Shown one piece after another: positions 1 through 5,990 of a stretch of 10,908 nt of DNA. The notes beneath the pieces are model-generated. The model made no database searches. It saw only the letters and a list, made by a program, of their open reading frames with translations, and was not told the DNA's origin. Source of the stretch: Sulfurovum sp. GTDB lineage: Bacteria > Campylobacterota > Campylobacteria > Campylobacterales > Sulfurovaceae. The position numbers were made by a program, and so were the translations under genes. The stretch is taken from positions 1 through 10,908 of the forward strand of contig JALSSQ010000194.1 of the NCBI GenBank assembly GCA_026984165.1, given 5' to 3'. Positions within the stretch are counted from its first letter, which is position 1. Each line of letters starts with the position of its first letter.

Positions 1-19
1 CTTTAATTGGACTTTGCAT
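1..19 (-). CDS. Start of an unidentified downstream gene (partial)
   Basis: An ATG at 19-17 shares its A with the lptD stop codon (TAATG), and the frame stays open to the window edge, giving M-Q-S-P-I-K. An AGGAG sequence lies about 11 bases upstream, inside the lptD 3' end, as expected for a translationally coupled next gene. Only six residues are visible, so no function can be given. The overlap suggests it belongs to the purD-RDD-lptD operon. Confidence 0.45.
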
Positions 20-2106
20 TACTTATTATCTCCTGTTCCTACCCCTCCAAAGGGAATAAAATTAAACTGTAAATAAAAACTATTTTCTTTTGTAAAGCCC
101 ACAGGTCGGGGTGTAATATCTTGCCGTATAGCCCCTGCTACACTCCAACAATCTTGATGGTATTTTCCACCTAGTCGCCATTGCTTACTTGATGCTTCAG
201 TAATATCATACGTAAATCCACCTTCAATATCAATATTATGATTCCATTGATAAGAAAAAGTAAAACTCATATCATTAGACGGTATAGAAGTATCTTGATC
301 ATCTGCGAGCTTTTGTTTGTAACTATGACCTAATGTAAAATTGTATTTTTGTTTATATAATGATATACGACTGGAAGATTCTCGAATTTTTCCAAACTTA
401 TAAGAATAGATTATATTATTATAAAAATGCCATTGTCTCCAATTGTACTGCATTTCATTTTCCAAATCTGCCCACTTATAGTCTCTATTGGGATAATAAA
501 TTTGTGAAATACGTTGAAAAAATTTTAAATCCATAGTGGTTGTATAAAAATATTGATTTAGTGCAATACGATACTGTTCTTCTGGCAAACCTACTGCAAA
601 CAATGCTTTTTGTTCTGGAAGCAACTTCTCAAAATTTACAGGTGTTTCCTGTTCATTTCCTGGCTTTATATATTCAACAGAAGGCTGTAATATATGTATA
701 AAGGTTGCATATTTTTTTGTTAAATCTGTAAATACTTTAGCTTGATGAATATTACTATAATATCCAAAAGTATGATAAGGATATGTCCCGTTACCAAAGA
801 AAAACTTACTATAATAAAATACCTCACCCAAAGAAACATTGATAAAATCATCCCAAAAAGAAGTTGTAAATTCTAAAGGTATTTTAACTTCTGCCTGTCT
901 TAATGTGGCTTCTTTTGTTCTAAAAAAATTATTAAAATGGGCATCTATACTATATGTCAAATTGTTCCATATAAGATGATTTAAATATTTATGCCACTGC
1001 ATAGATGGTAAAATTTGGATAGTCTCATCTTTATCAACATTTGGAGAAAAATCAATAAAGTATTTGGCATTCAAACCCGTATAATAAGTATCATTATACA
1101 GATAATAATTTACTCTGGATTCTTGTAACGGTGTTAAACCAAAATGACTTAAATGGGTTTTTTGTAAATTCAAATAATCTATATCATTTAAATATGTTGT
1201 ATTGACATACAAGCCATCTATATATCCTTGTGGTAGATATTTCCCAAAAACATTAGATGAATTATAATTAAACTCTACTCCATAGTGATTACGATCTTTT
1301 GTATTGTTTCGTTTTTGATAAGATAAAAAATCAGTAAAATATCCCAACCGCATCTCTCCGGATGAATATGGTGTATCAACAAAGCGAAATGTACTGTAAA
1401 AACCTATAGAACGATTGGTACGAATTTGCGGGTTAAATTCTATATCCATATTTGGTTTTATGGCCCAAAATACAGGCTGTTCATAAACAAATCCTTCATT
1501 GGCGCTATATCCAAAAAGAGGAAAAAGGAAACCTGATGTTCTTTGCTTTTCTGTTGAAAACCCTAAATAAGGTGAATAGAAAACAGGTATATCCAAAAAA
1601 TAAACTTTAGCATCATATACTTTCATATATTTTGCTTTACTGTCATATAAGGAATGTTTAAATGCCATATACCATAACGGCTTCTCAACTTCACACGAAG
1701 AGAGTATACTCGCTCCCAATGTATAATTGGCATCTAATCGATGTGCATTCTTTGTCATAAGCCATACATCATTCTCACTTGCCAAAAAAAGTTCTTTAAA
1801 ACGTACCTCTTTGGTATCTGTTTGTATCTCTATATGATTTGTATGTTCTTTACTCCCCTGATATCCTATCATCTCTACTTTACCGTCTAGTACCAGCAAT
1901 TTAGTTTTTTTATTGTACGAGACCGAAGTAGCTTTAATGATTGAATCATTATAGTATACCACTACACCTTTAGTCGCGTCAACACTGTTTTTTGTAGAGT
2001 GCAATGATGTTGCAATCACTTCTATTTTACTTTTGTTTTTTTCTGCCCAAAGAGATGTTGTAGCCACACAAAATAATACAAAAAAAAAGTAAAAAATTTT
2101 AAGCAT
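19..2106 (-). CDS. lptD: LPS-assembly outer-membrane protein LptD (OstA/Imp)
   Basis: LptD is the outer-membrane beta-barrel that, with LptE, inserts lipopolysaccharide into the outer leaflet. The 695-residue product starts with a signal peptide (hydrophobic run at about 4-19, probable cleavage after Ala21). An OstA-like periplasmic domain follows at about 27-125. The family signature at about 170-202 is clear: IPVFYSPYLGF, then QRTSGFLFPLFGY. The rest is rich in aromatic residues, as in a barrel, and ends with FNFIPFGG. After signal cleavage only two cysteines remain, Cys138 and Cys653 (in DCW), where E. coli LptD has four. They probably form the one disulfide linking the N-terminal domain to the barrel. 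The start overlaps the end of the RDD gene by 8 bp and no strong Shine-Dalgarno is visible, so translation is probably coupled. This gene is visibly more AT-rich than purD. Confidence 0.93.
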   Translation of the reverse strand: MLKIFYFFFVLFCVATTSLWAEKNKSKIEVIATSLHSTKNSVDATKGVVVYYNDSIIKATSVSYNKKTKLLVLDGKVEMIGYQGSKEHTNHIEIQTDTKEVRFKELFLASENDVWLMTKNAHRLDANYTLGASILSSCEVEKPLWYMAFKHSLYDSKAKYMKVYDAKVYFLDIPVFYSPYLGFSTEKQRTSGFLFPLFGYSANEGFVYEQPVFWAIKPNMDIEFNPQIRTNRSIGFYSTFRFVDTPYSSGEMRLGYFTDFLSYQKRNNTKDRNHYGVEFNYNSSNVFGKYLPQGYIDGLYVNTTYLNDIDYLNLQKTHLSHFGLTPLQESRVNYYLYNDTYYTGLNAKYFIDFSPNVDKDETIQILPSMQWHKYLNHLIWNNLTYSIDAHFNNFFRTKEATLRQAEVKIPLEFTTSFWDDFINVSLGEVFYYSKFFFGNGTYPYHTFGYYSNIHQAKVFTDLTKKYATFIHILQPSVEYIKPGNEQETPVNFEKLLPEQKALFAVGLPEEQYRIALNQYFYTTTMDLKFFQRISQIYYPNRDYKWADLENEMQYNWRQWHFYNNIIYSYKFGKIRESSSRISLYKQKYNFTLGHSYKQKLADDQDTSIPSNDMSFTFSYQWNHNIDIEGGFTYDITEASSKQWRLGGKYHQDCWSVAGAIRQDITPRPVGFTKENSFYLQFNFIPFGGVGTGDNK

Positions 2107-2572
2107 CTATAACAATACAACCAGACAATTTATCATGTAATGTTTGCTTAAGTGGAAGAAAAAAGGCCAAAACGAATCCTAAATAAAAAGTCATTTCACT
2201 TCCCACTCTTAGCACTGCTCTAAGAAAAGCTTTAAAGAGTGTGGGTTTTTGATTATTCTCCACTTCAACTACTCTTATCTTCATCAAATATTTTCCCATT
2301 GTCATACCATTCTGCCATATTAACAATCCGTGATACAATATTTTTAAAGCCACAATTAAAAGTACATTCTGTACTGAAAATTGATTCATATGCGTTTTAA
2401 ATATTTCAATAGATTCAGGCGTAATAACACTAGGAATATATGATGCCAATTCAGTAAGTTGGTTATAAAAAATAGCCAACAATAACAAAGCAACCACAAT
2501 ATCATCTATTACAAAAGAAGCAATCCTTTTTTGTAGATTAGCTAAAGGCATAGAAGTTCTTTCTGTCATCAT
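2099..2572 (-). CDS. RDD-family small integral membrane protein
   Basis: This is a 157-residue membrane protein with the RDD-family pattern. The sequence KRIASFVIDD, at about residues 15-24, carries the Arg and paired Asp that name the family. Hydrophobic helices lie at about 24-36, 70-89 and 127-139. The family motifs MGKYLMKIRVV and HDKLSGCIVI follow the second and third helices. The function of most RDD proteins is not established, and some are linked to ion transport. I chose the ATG at 2572: it lies one base after the purD stop (TGA-T-ATG) and an AGG sits just upstream. A second ATG follows at once. An upstream in-frame ATG at 2626 would need a 53-bp overlap with purD and is less likely. 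The 3' end overlaps lptD by 8 bp, and the RDD motif begins close to the chosen start. Confidence 0.85.
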   Translation of the reverse strand: MMTERTSMPLANLQKRIASFVIDDIVVALLLLAIFYNQLTELASYIPSVITPESIEIFKTHMNQFSVQNVLLIVALKILYHGLLIWQNGMTMGKYLMKIRVVEVENNQKPTLFKAFLRAVLRVGSEMTFYLGFVLAFFLPLKQTLHDKLSGCIVIDA

Positions 2573-2573
2573 A

Positions 2574-3848
2574 TCAAACCTGTAATGCTTGATACGCAAT
2601 ATCTGTACGACACTGTTTGCCTGCAAAATGTACTTGACCTACCAACATATACGCACGTTTTTGTGCCTGCGCGATACTCTCACCCAAACCTACACAGACC
2701 AATACTCTTCCACCTGTTGCATAGAGTTTACCATCATCTCCACGTGTCACCCCCGCATAAGATATATGGGTATTTTCTTTGAGCTCTTCATGGTAAATGT
2801 CATCTACGATGATTTCAGCCGGTGGTGTACTTTTATACGGATAGTCTTTCGATGCCATCACTACGCCTACTGCATATTTGTCATGAAATTCTATTGTAGC
2901 ATTTTTTAAATCATTTGTTGCCGCTTTGTAAAAAAGTTCGGATGCTGGTGATTTGAGTAAAGGCATAAGCTCTTCACATTCAGGGTCACCAAAACGTACA
3001 TTATACTCCAATACAAGAGGCTCACCATCTACAACCATCACACCAATAAACAACACCCCTTTAAAAGGCATACCTTCAGCCTTCATACCTTCTAAGGTTG
3101 GCACAATGACACGTTCATCCAGTTTTCTGTAAATCTCATCATTTACCAGTGGTGTCGGGGCATATGCTCCCATACCACCTGTATTTGGTCCTTCGTCATT
3201 GTTTAAAAGTCTTTTATGATCTTGTGCAGCAGGAAGTACCACATAGTCTTCTCCGTCACAAACGGCAAAGACAGAAAGTTCGTAGCCGTCTAAAAACTCT
3301 TCCACTACTATCTTGGTACCTGCATCACCAAAAGAGTTACCAGAGAGCATCTCTCCTGCTGCCTTTTTGGCTTCATCATGGCTTTGTGCGATAATCACAC
3401 CTTTTCCACCACACAAACCATCTGCTTTTACCACGATAGGCGCTTCAAGTGTTTCAATAAATTTATAAGCATCTTGAAGTGAATCTGTCTCGATATAGGC
3501 TGCTGTAGGTACATTATGTCGTGCCAAAAAGTTTTTCATAAAGATTTTAGAACCTTCTAGCTGTGCAGCTTGTTTTGAAGGACCAAAGATAGTCAATCCT
3601 CTTGCTTCAAATACATCTACCACACCCTCAACCAATGGTCCCTCTGGTCCTACAATCGTCAGGTCAACACCATTGGCTTCTACAAAGTCAGCGAGTTCTG
3701 AAAAATCTGAAATACAAAGATTTTCACCAAGGGCATCTGTCGCACCATTACCTGGGGCAAAGTAAATTTTTTCTACATTATCATCTTTACTTAACGCCAA
3801 ACCTATAGAGTATTCTCTACCACCAGCACCTAATATGAGTACGTTCAT
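2574..3848 (-). CDS. purD: Phosphoribosylamine-glycine ligase (GAR synthetase)
   Basis: PurD performs the second step of purine synthesis: ATP-dependent ligation of glycine to phosphoribosylamine in the cytoplasm. The 424-residue product has the full-length architecture. The N-terminal domain begins MNVLILGAGGREYSIGLA (1-18), with GPEGPLVEG at 67-75. The ATP-grasp core carries KADGLCGGKGV (141-151) and GPNTGGMGAYAP (220-231). The metal-binding stretch EYNVRFGDPECEE (281-293) includes Glu281 and Asn283. The usual His after GGRE is Tyr here, a form I associate with Campylobacterota PurD. The ATG at 3848 is preceded by GGAG at 3861-3858. It is the first gene of the minus-strand cluster, and upstream it faces the tandem repeat and RNA candidate, so its promoter must lie in or beyond that repeat. 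No purine riboswitch was recognised. Confidence 0.97.
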   Translation of the reverse strand: MNVLILGAGGREYSIGLALSKDDNVEKIYFAPGNGATDALGENLCISDFSELADFVEANGVDLTIVGPEGPLVEGVVDVFEARGLTIFGPSKQAAQLEGSKIFMKNFLARHNVPTAAYIETDSLQDAYKFIETLEAPIVVKADGLCGGKGVIIAQSHDEAKKAAGEMLSGNSFGDAGTKIVVEEFLDGYELSVFAVCDGEDYVVLPAAQDHKRLLNNDEGPNTGGMGAYAPTPLVNDEIYRKLDERVIVPTLEGMKAEGMPFKGVLFIGVMVVDGEPLVLEYNVRFGDPECEELMPLLKSPASELFYKAATNDLKNATIEFHDKYAVGVVMASKDYPYKSTPPAEIIVDDIYHEELKENTHISYAGVTRGDDGKLYATGGRVLVCVGLGESIAQAQKRAYMLVGQVHFAGKQCRTDIAYQALQV

Positions 3849-3857
3849 TTGTTTTTT

Positions 3858-3861
3858 CTCC
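3858..3861 (-). promoter_or_regulatory. purD ribosome binding site
   Basis: GGAG on the minus strand, nine bases upstream of the purD ATG, supports the start at 3848. It lies between the start codon and the TTAGAAA repeat tract, so the repeat is in the purD leader or promoter and not in the coding region. Confidence 0.7.
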
Positions 3862-3870
3862 GAAAAAAAA

Positions 3871-3901
3871 TTAGAAATTAGAAATTAGAAATTAGAAATT
3901 A
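3871..3901. repeat. Four-copy 7-bp tandem repeat (TTAGAAA)
   Basis: There are four perfect head-to-tail copies of TTAGAAA (3871-3898) followed by a partial TTA. On the minus strand each unit reads TTTCTAA, so TAATTT recurs every 7 bp, resembling a -10 hexamer upstream of purD. On the plus strand the tract lies just before the RNA candidate. Copy number could vary by slipped-strand mispairing and alter spacing in either promoter. The repeat is directly visible. Any effect on expression is inference. Confidence 0.9.
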
Positions 3902-3904
3902 AAT
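3899..3904 (+). promoter_or_regulatory. Possible -10 element for the plus-strand RNA candidate
   Basis: TTAAAT lies about 7-12 bases before the likely 5' end of the RNA and matches TATAAT at four of six positions. The AT-rich repeat tract lies upstream and no -35 hexamer is evident. Campylobacterota housekeeping promoters often lack a clear -35 and have periodic AT-rich upstream DNA, so this is plausible but weak. Confidence 0.25.
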
Positions 3905-4085
3905 TCCTAATAACCAATGTTCATTTTTCTGAAAAGGGGTTACTCAGTAGTTATCGTGCTTGTGCGTAGAGGATTTTGAAAAGATTTGAGTCGAACACAT
4001 TGTTCGTCAATAAGCTTTTCAAAGTCCTATGCGTGCAATGACGATGACTAATGAGCCCGGGCGAGCGTTCTGTGTCAAGTTAGCC
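3905..4085 (+). ncRNA. Structured RNA candidate, possibly 6S RNA
   Basis: A long rod-like hairpin spans about 3937-4058. The arms at 3943-3983 and 4015-4055 are complementary over 41 positions without gaps. The tip is a perfect CGAACA-CAT-TGTTCG hairpin (3992-4006). Nine of the 41 positions are not Watson-Crick. Five of these are G.U pairs if the plus strand is the RNA but A.C mismatches if the minus strand is; the other four are mismatches on either strand. An outer helix pairs 3916-3922 (AATGTTC) with 4063-4069 (GAGCGTT), using two more plus-strand G.U pairs. An asymmetric bubble (3923-3935) lies between the helices. Length near 180 nt, rod shape and bubble fit 6S RNA, the RNA polymerase-binding regulator. 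The closing stem beyond 3916 is weak, and no U-run terminator is clear. The exact ends are guesses. A non-autonomous repeat element is the alternative. Confidence 0.5.
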
Positions 4086-4099
4086 CTAATAAGCCAACG
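3906..4099. repeat. Imperfect direct repeat flanking the hairpin
   Basis: CCTAATAACCAATG at 3906-3919 and CCTAATAAGCCAACG at 4085-4099 differ by one inserted G and one T/C change. They sit almost exactly at the two ends of the RNA candidate, about 180 bp apart. They could be duplicated ends of an inserted element, copies of a protein-binding site, or chance. No transposase or terminal inverted repeats accompany them. Confidence 0.5.
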
Positions 4100-4103
4100 G
4101 TGT

Positions 4104-4122
4104 AGGAGAGAGTCTCTCTTTA
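4104..4122 (+). terminator. Weak candidate terminator for the plus-strand RNA
   Basis: AGGAGAG and CTCTCTT form a 7-bp stem with a three-base AGT loop. Only a few T residues are at its 3' side and they are partly consumed by the stem. It lies about 20 bases past the likely RNA 3' end. It is weak evidence on its own. Confidence 0.25.
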
Positions 4123-4247
4123 GGGGATGATTTCTCATCTACTGACGTAAATTTCACTGAAAACTTCCGCACACCAAGAGACTACATGTCCCACTAAGAT
4201 TAATGTTGGACCCCAAATACAGTAGTCGCATCACCTAGGTTAAGAAG

Positions 4248-4253
4248 ATTATA
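4248..4253 (-). promoter_or_regulatory. Possible -10 box (TATAAT) just downstream of hemD
   Basis: A perfect TATAAT lies on the minus strand two bases after the hemD stop, with no clear -35. If used, transcription would start near 4241 and give purD a leader of about 390 nt that crosses the hairpin region antisense to the RNA candidate. In AT-rich DNA a single hexamer can be chance. Confidence 0.3.
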
Positions 4254-4255
4254 AC

Positions 4256-4912
4256 TTATTTGGAGTTAGAAGTGAGTAAAACTTCTTTGGCTTTTTGTAT
4301 GCAAGCATCAATTGTTGCTACTTCTGACACTTCACAACGTACATTCTTGGGCAAATGTGCTTGAGTCGTTTTGCCAATTACCACGGCTGTGTAGCTCTCA
4401 TCCCAAGTAAAGTTTTTAAAAAAACAATCGATTGTGGATGGAGAGGTGAAAATAATAATGGCATTTCTCTTTGGTGCAGCACTGGGTTCATAAGTCATAC
4501 AAGAGGTTTTGTAGAGAATCTGCTCTTCTATCTCTATCCCTGATTGATGCAAAAAGGTTTTTGCATCAAACGAGACTGTTTGGGGACGTAGGTATAAAAT
4601 CTTTTTATCATGAAATTTTTCTACAATCTCTTGCGCCAGCGTCTGCCCATCAAAAGATGTAGGCTGATAAAGCACACTCCCGCCCAATGCCTCTATCTCT
4701 TTAGCGGTAGCAGCACCTACGGCAAGAGAAGGTATCATTTTCCATGCAGGGTTGAGTGCTTCTGCACTTTTGACTGCCTGTTTTGAAGTAAACATCAAGA
4801 GATCACAAGCACCCAAATTCAAATTTTTTGCTATAGTCTCAAAACGTATCATAGGCAGCACTATTGTATCTTCTTTCATCGATACAGAGAGCAGATAGAT
4901 CGCCCTTGGCAT
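4256..4912 (-). CDS. hemD: Uroporphyrinogen-III synthase
   Basis: HemD closes and rearranges hydroxymethylbilane into uroporphyrinogen III, the branch point for heme, siroheme and cobalamin. The 218-residue length is somewhat short but within the usual range. Members of this family diverge strongly, so recognition rests on spaced motifs: FTSKQAV (41-47), SLAVGAATA (62-70), a linker strand KILYLRP (104-110), YKTSCMTYEP (134-143), IIIFTSPSTIDCF (152-164) and AVVIGKTTQAHLP (176-188). These match the two-domain fold with helix-capping Ser/Thr residues around the cleft. The ATG at 4912 shares one base with the stop of the metal-exporter gene (TAATG), and AAGGAAG precedes it, so the two genes are almost surely cotranscribed. 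No other heme gene is visible in the window. Confidence 0.88.
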   Translation of the reverse strand: MPRAIYLLSVSMKEDTIVLPMIRFETIAKNLNLGACDLLMFTSKQAVKSAEALNPAWKMIPSLAVGAATAKEIEALGGSVLYQPTSFDGQTLAQEIVEKFHDKKILYLRPQTVSFDAKTFLHQSGIEIEEQILYKTSCMTYEPSAAPKRNAIIIFTSPSTIDCFFKNFTWDESYTAVVIGKTTQAHLPKNVRCEVSEVATIDACIQKAKEVLLTSNSK

Positions 4913-5850
4913 TAATCTGCTTCCTTTTTATCTGCCAAACTCACCTTATCATGCAGATGTGCATCATTGAGCGCCTCATCATCATAAGGGTCAAAGTGTG
5001 GGGTAATGACCCATCTCTTTTTACTATCTAAAAGTTTAATAGCATCTTCTACCTCATCGGCGATACGGTGTGCCTCAAGTAACAACATATTGGGACGAAG
5101 TACCATATGAAACTCTACAAAATTGGTAGTACCGTCCGTTCGGGTTCTAAGCCAATGATAAGAGGTAACCTCTGGATGTTTAGAGATGATTTCACCAATC
5201 TTTGCCACCATATCTCCCTCTAAAGCACGGTCAAGCAATATCTCTATCCCCTCTACGATAATTTCATAGGCAGAGTAGATAATATACACCCCTATCCCTA
5301 TACCAAAAAGTGCATCTACCCAATCAAATCCTGTCAATGCCACTACACCCAAAGAGACAAGTACAGTTGCATTGGACCAGAGGTCAGTCTTGTAGTGTAA
5401 GGCATCTGCCTTTATCACAAGATTATCGGTCTCTTTGGCTACTTTGAGCAGATATCTCACCAAAAAATAGGTAACGACAATAGAGACAAGCATCGCAACG
5501 ATTGAGGCCCCCAAGAGTGTCGTGACAGACCCTTCTATAAGTTTCATCATACCTACATAAATAATATAGAGCCCAGAAATAGAGATAGCCGTACCCTCTA
5601 TCACCGCAGCGATAGCCTGGATTTTACCTTTGCCATACTGATATATCTCATCGGGATGTTCTTCTGATTTTTTAATCGCAAAAAAGTTAAAAAGTGACAC
5701 CAGCATATCAAGTAATGAGTCGATAGCAGAAGCAAGCACAGCCACCGAACCACTGGCCAATCCAATAATAAGCTTTATAAAAACTAAGAATGTAGCTACA
5801 GAACTAGAGAGTATCGTAGCACGCTTTTGAGGTGAATATACTGCTTTCAT
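4912..5850 (-). CDS. Cation diffusion facilitator metal exporter, FieF/YiiP type
   Basis: This 312-residue inner-membrane proton-coupled exporter of divalent metals (Zn, Fe, Cd or Mn) has six predicted helices and a cytoplasmic metal-binding domain. The transport site is intact: Asp44 and Asp48 in DSLLD, His152 and Asp156 in HYKTD, matching E. coli YiiP D45, D49, H153 and D157. The cytoplasmic dimer site is also present: His232, His248, His261, and His285 with Asp287. The intermediate site B is lost: the positions of YiiP H71 and H75 are Tyr70 and Lys74. I start at the ATG at 5850 because AAGGAG (5860-5855) is four bases upstream. The in-frame ATG at 5871 has no Shine-Dalgarno and overlaps the one used here. 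The gene overlaps hemD by one base, linking metal export with tetrapyrrole synthesis. The metal cannot be told from sequence. Confidence 0.9.
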   Translation of the reverse strand: MKAVYSPQKRATILSSSVATFLVFIKLIIGLASGSVAVLASAIDSLLDMLVSLFNFFAIKKSEEHPDEIYQYGKGKIQAIAAVIEGTAISISGLYIIYVGMMKLIEGSVTTLLGASIVAMLVSIVVTYFLVRYLLKVAKETDNLVIKADALHYKTDLWSNATVLVSLGVVALTGFDWVDALFGIGIGVYIIYSAYEIIVEGIEILLDRALEGDMVAKIGEIISKHPEVTSYHWLRTRTDGTTNFVEFHMVLRPNMLLLEAHRIADEVEDAIKLLDSKKRWVITPHFDPYDDEALNDAHLHDKVSLADKKEAD

Positions 5851-5854
5851 AAAG

Positions 5855-5860
5855 CTCCTT
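5855..5860 (-). promoter_or_regulatory. Ribosome binding site that sets the exporter start
   Basis: AAGGAG on the minus strand, four bases before the ATG at 5850. It lies inside the longer reading frame that begins at 5871, so it argues for the shorter protein. Confidence 0.7.
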
Positions 5861-5884
5861 GTCCAAATCATAAATTAATAAATG

Positions 5885-5890
5885 ATTTTA
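5885..5890 (-). promoter_or_regulatory. Possible -10 box for the exporter-hemD pair
   Basis: TAAAAT on the minus strand would place a transcript start near 5878, giving a leader of about 28 nt before the ATG at 5850. No convincing -35 hexamer is seen, which is common in this phylum. The 140-bp divergent gap must hold promoters for both directions. Confidence 0.35.
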
Positions 5891-5923
5891 ACATAAATAA
5901 ATTAGAAATGAACACAATTATGT

Positions 5924-5929
5924 TATAGT
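5924..5929 (+). promoter_or_regulatory. Possible -10 box for the GGDEF/EAL gene
   Basis: TATAGT lies about 60 bases before the plus-strand ATG at 5991, with TTAGAA 16 bases upstream as a poor -35. TATAAG at 5962-5967 is an alternative. A GGGA at 5979-5982 provides a modest ribosome binding site eight bases before the ATG. Confidence 0.3.
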
Positions 5930-5990
5930 ATTCTTTACAATAAAAAGACTCATCATAAGAGTATAAGATTTCAATATTGGGATATTTATA

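Larger units (their letters stand above)
4086..4255. other. Gene-free stretch between RNA candidate and hemD
   Basis: No coding frame with a plausible start and product was found on either strand. The stretch holds several short inverted repeats. They are AGGAGAG/CTCTCTT (4104-4120, weak U-run after it on the plus strand), GATGA/TCATC (4126-4139), GGTGT/ACACC (4099-4103 with 4171-4175) and CCAAC/GTTGG (4094-4098 with 4205-4209). The last two could close a larger fold, but I could not decide the strand. It may be purD leader, an extension of the RNA candidate, a second RNA, or plain spacer. Confidence 0.5.

Noticed and set aside
2573..2626. Upstream start of the RDD gene at 2626
   Set aside because: It adds 18 residues that overlap the purD end. 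The ATG at 2572, one base after the purD stop, fits the family N-terminus better.
2585..3808. Several plus-strand open frames of 62-106 codons across purD
   Set aside because: They are antisense to a full-length, motif-complete purD, have no family motifs, and have implausible compositions rich in His, Leu and Tyr.
3871..3901. Short CRISPR-like array
   Set aside because: The units are 7 bp and directly adjacent with no spacers, so it is a simple tandem repeat.
3937..4058. The long hairpin as a minus-strand structure in the purD leader
   Set aside because: All seven transition-type differences are G.U pairs on the plus strand and would be A.C mismatches on the minus strand, so the plus strand is favoured. 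It is not fully excluded.
3936..4255. RNase P RNA, tmRNA or SRP RNA in the purD-hemD gap
   Set aside because: AGATTAATG on the plus strand and AGATGAG on the minus strand recall an RNase P segment, but the GAGGAAAGTCC and ACAGAA-GGCTTA cores are missing. No tRNA-like ends or tag peptide for tmRNA and no SRP tetraloop motif were seen.
4355..4662. Plus-strand frames of 62 and 63 codons inside hemD
   Set aside because: They are antisense to hemD, lack motifs and overlap each other.
5851..5871. Upstream ATG of the metal exporter at 5871
   Set aside because: No Shine-Dalgarno precedes it, while AAGGAG lies directly before the ATG at 5850. YiiP numbering also fits the shorter form.
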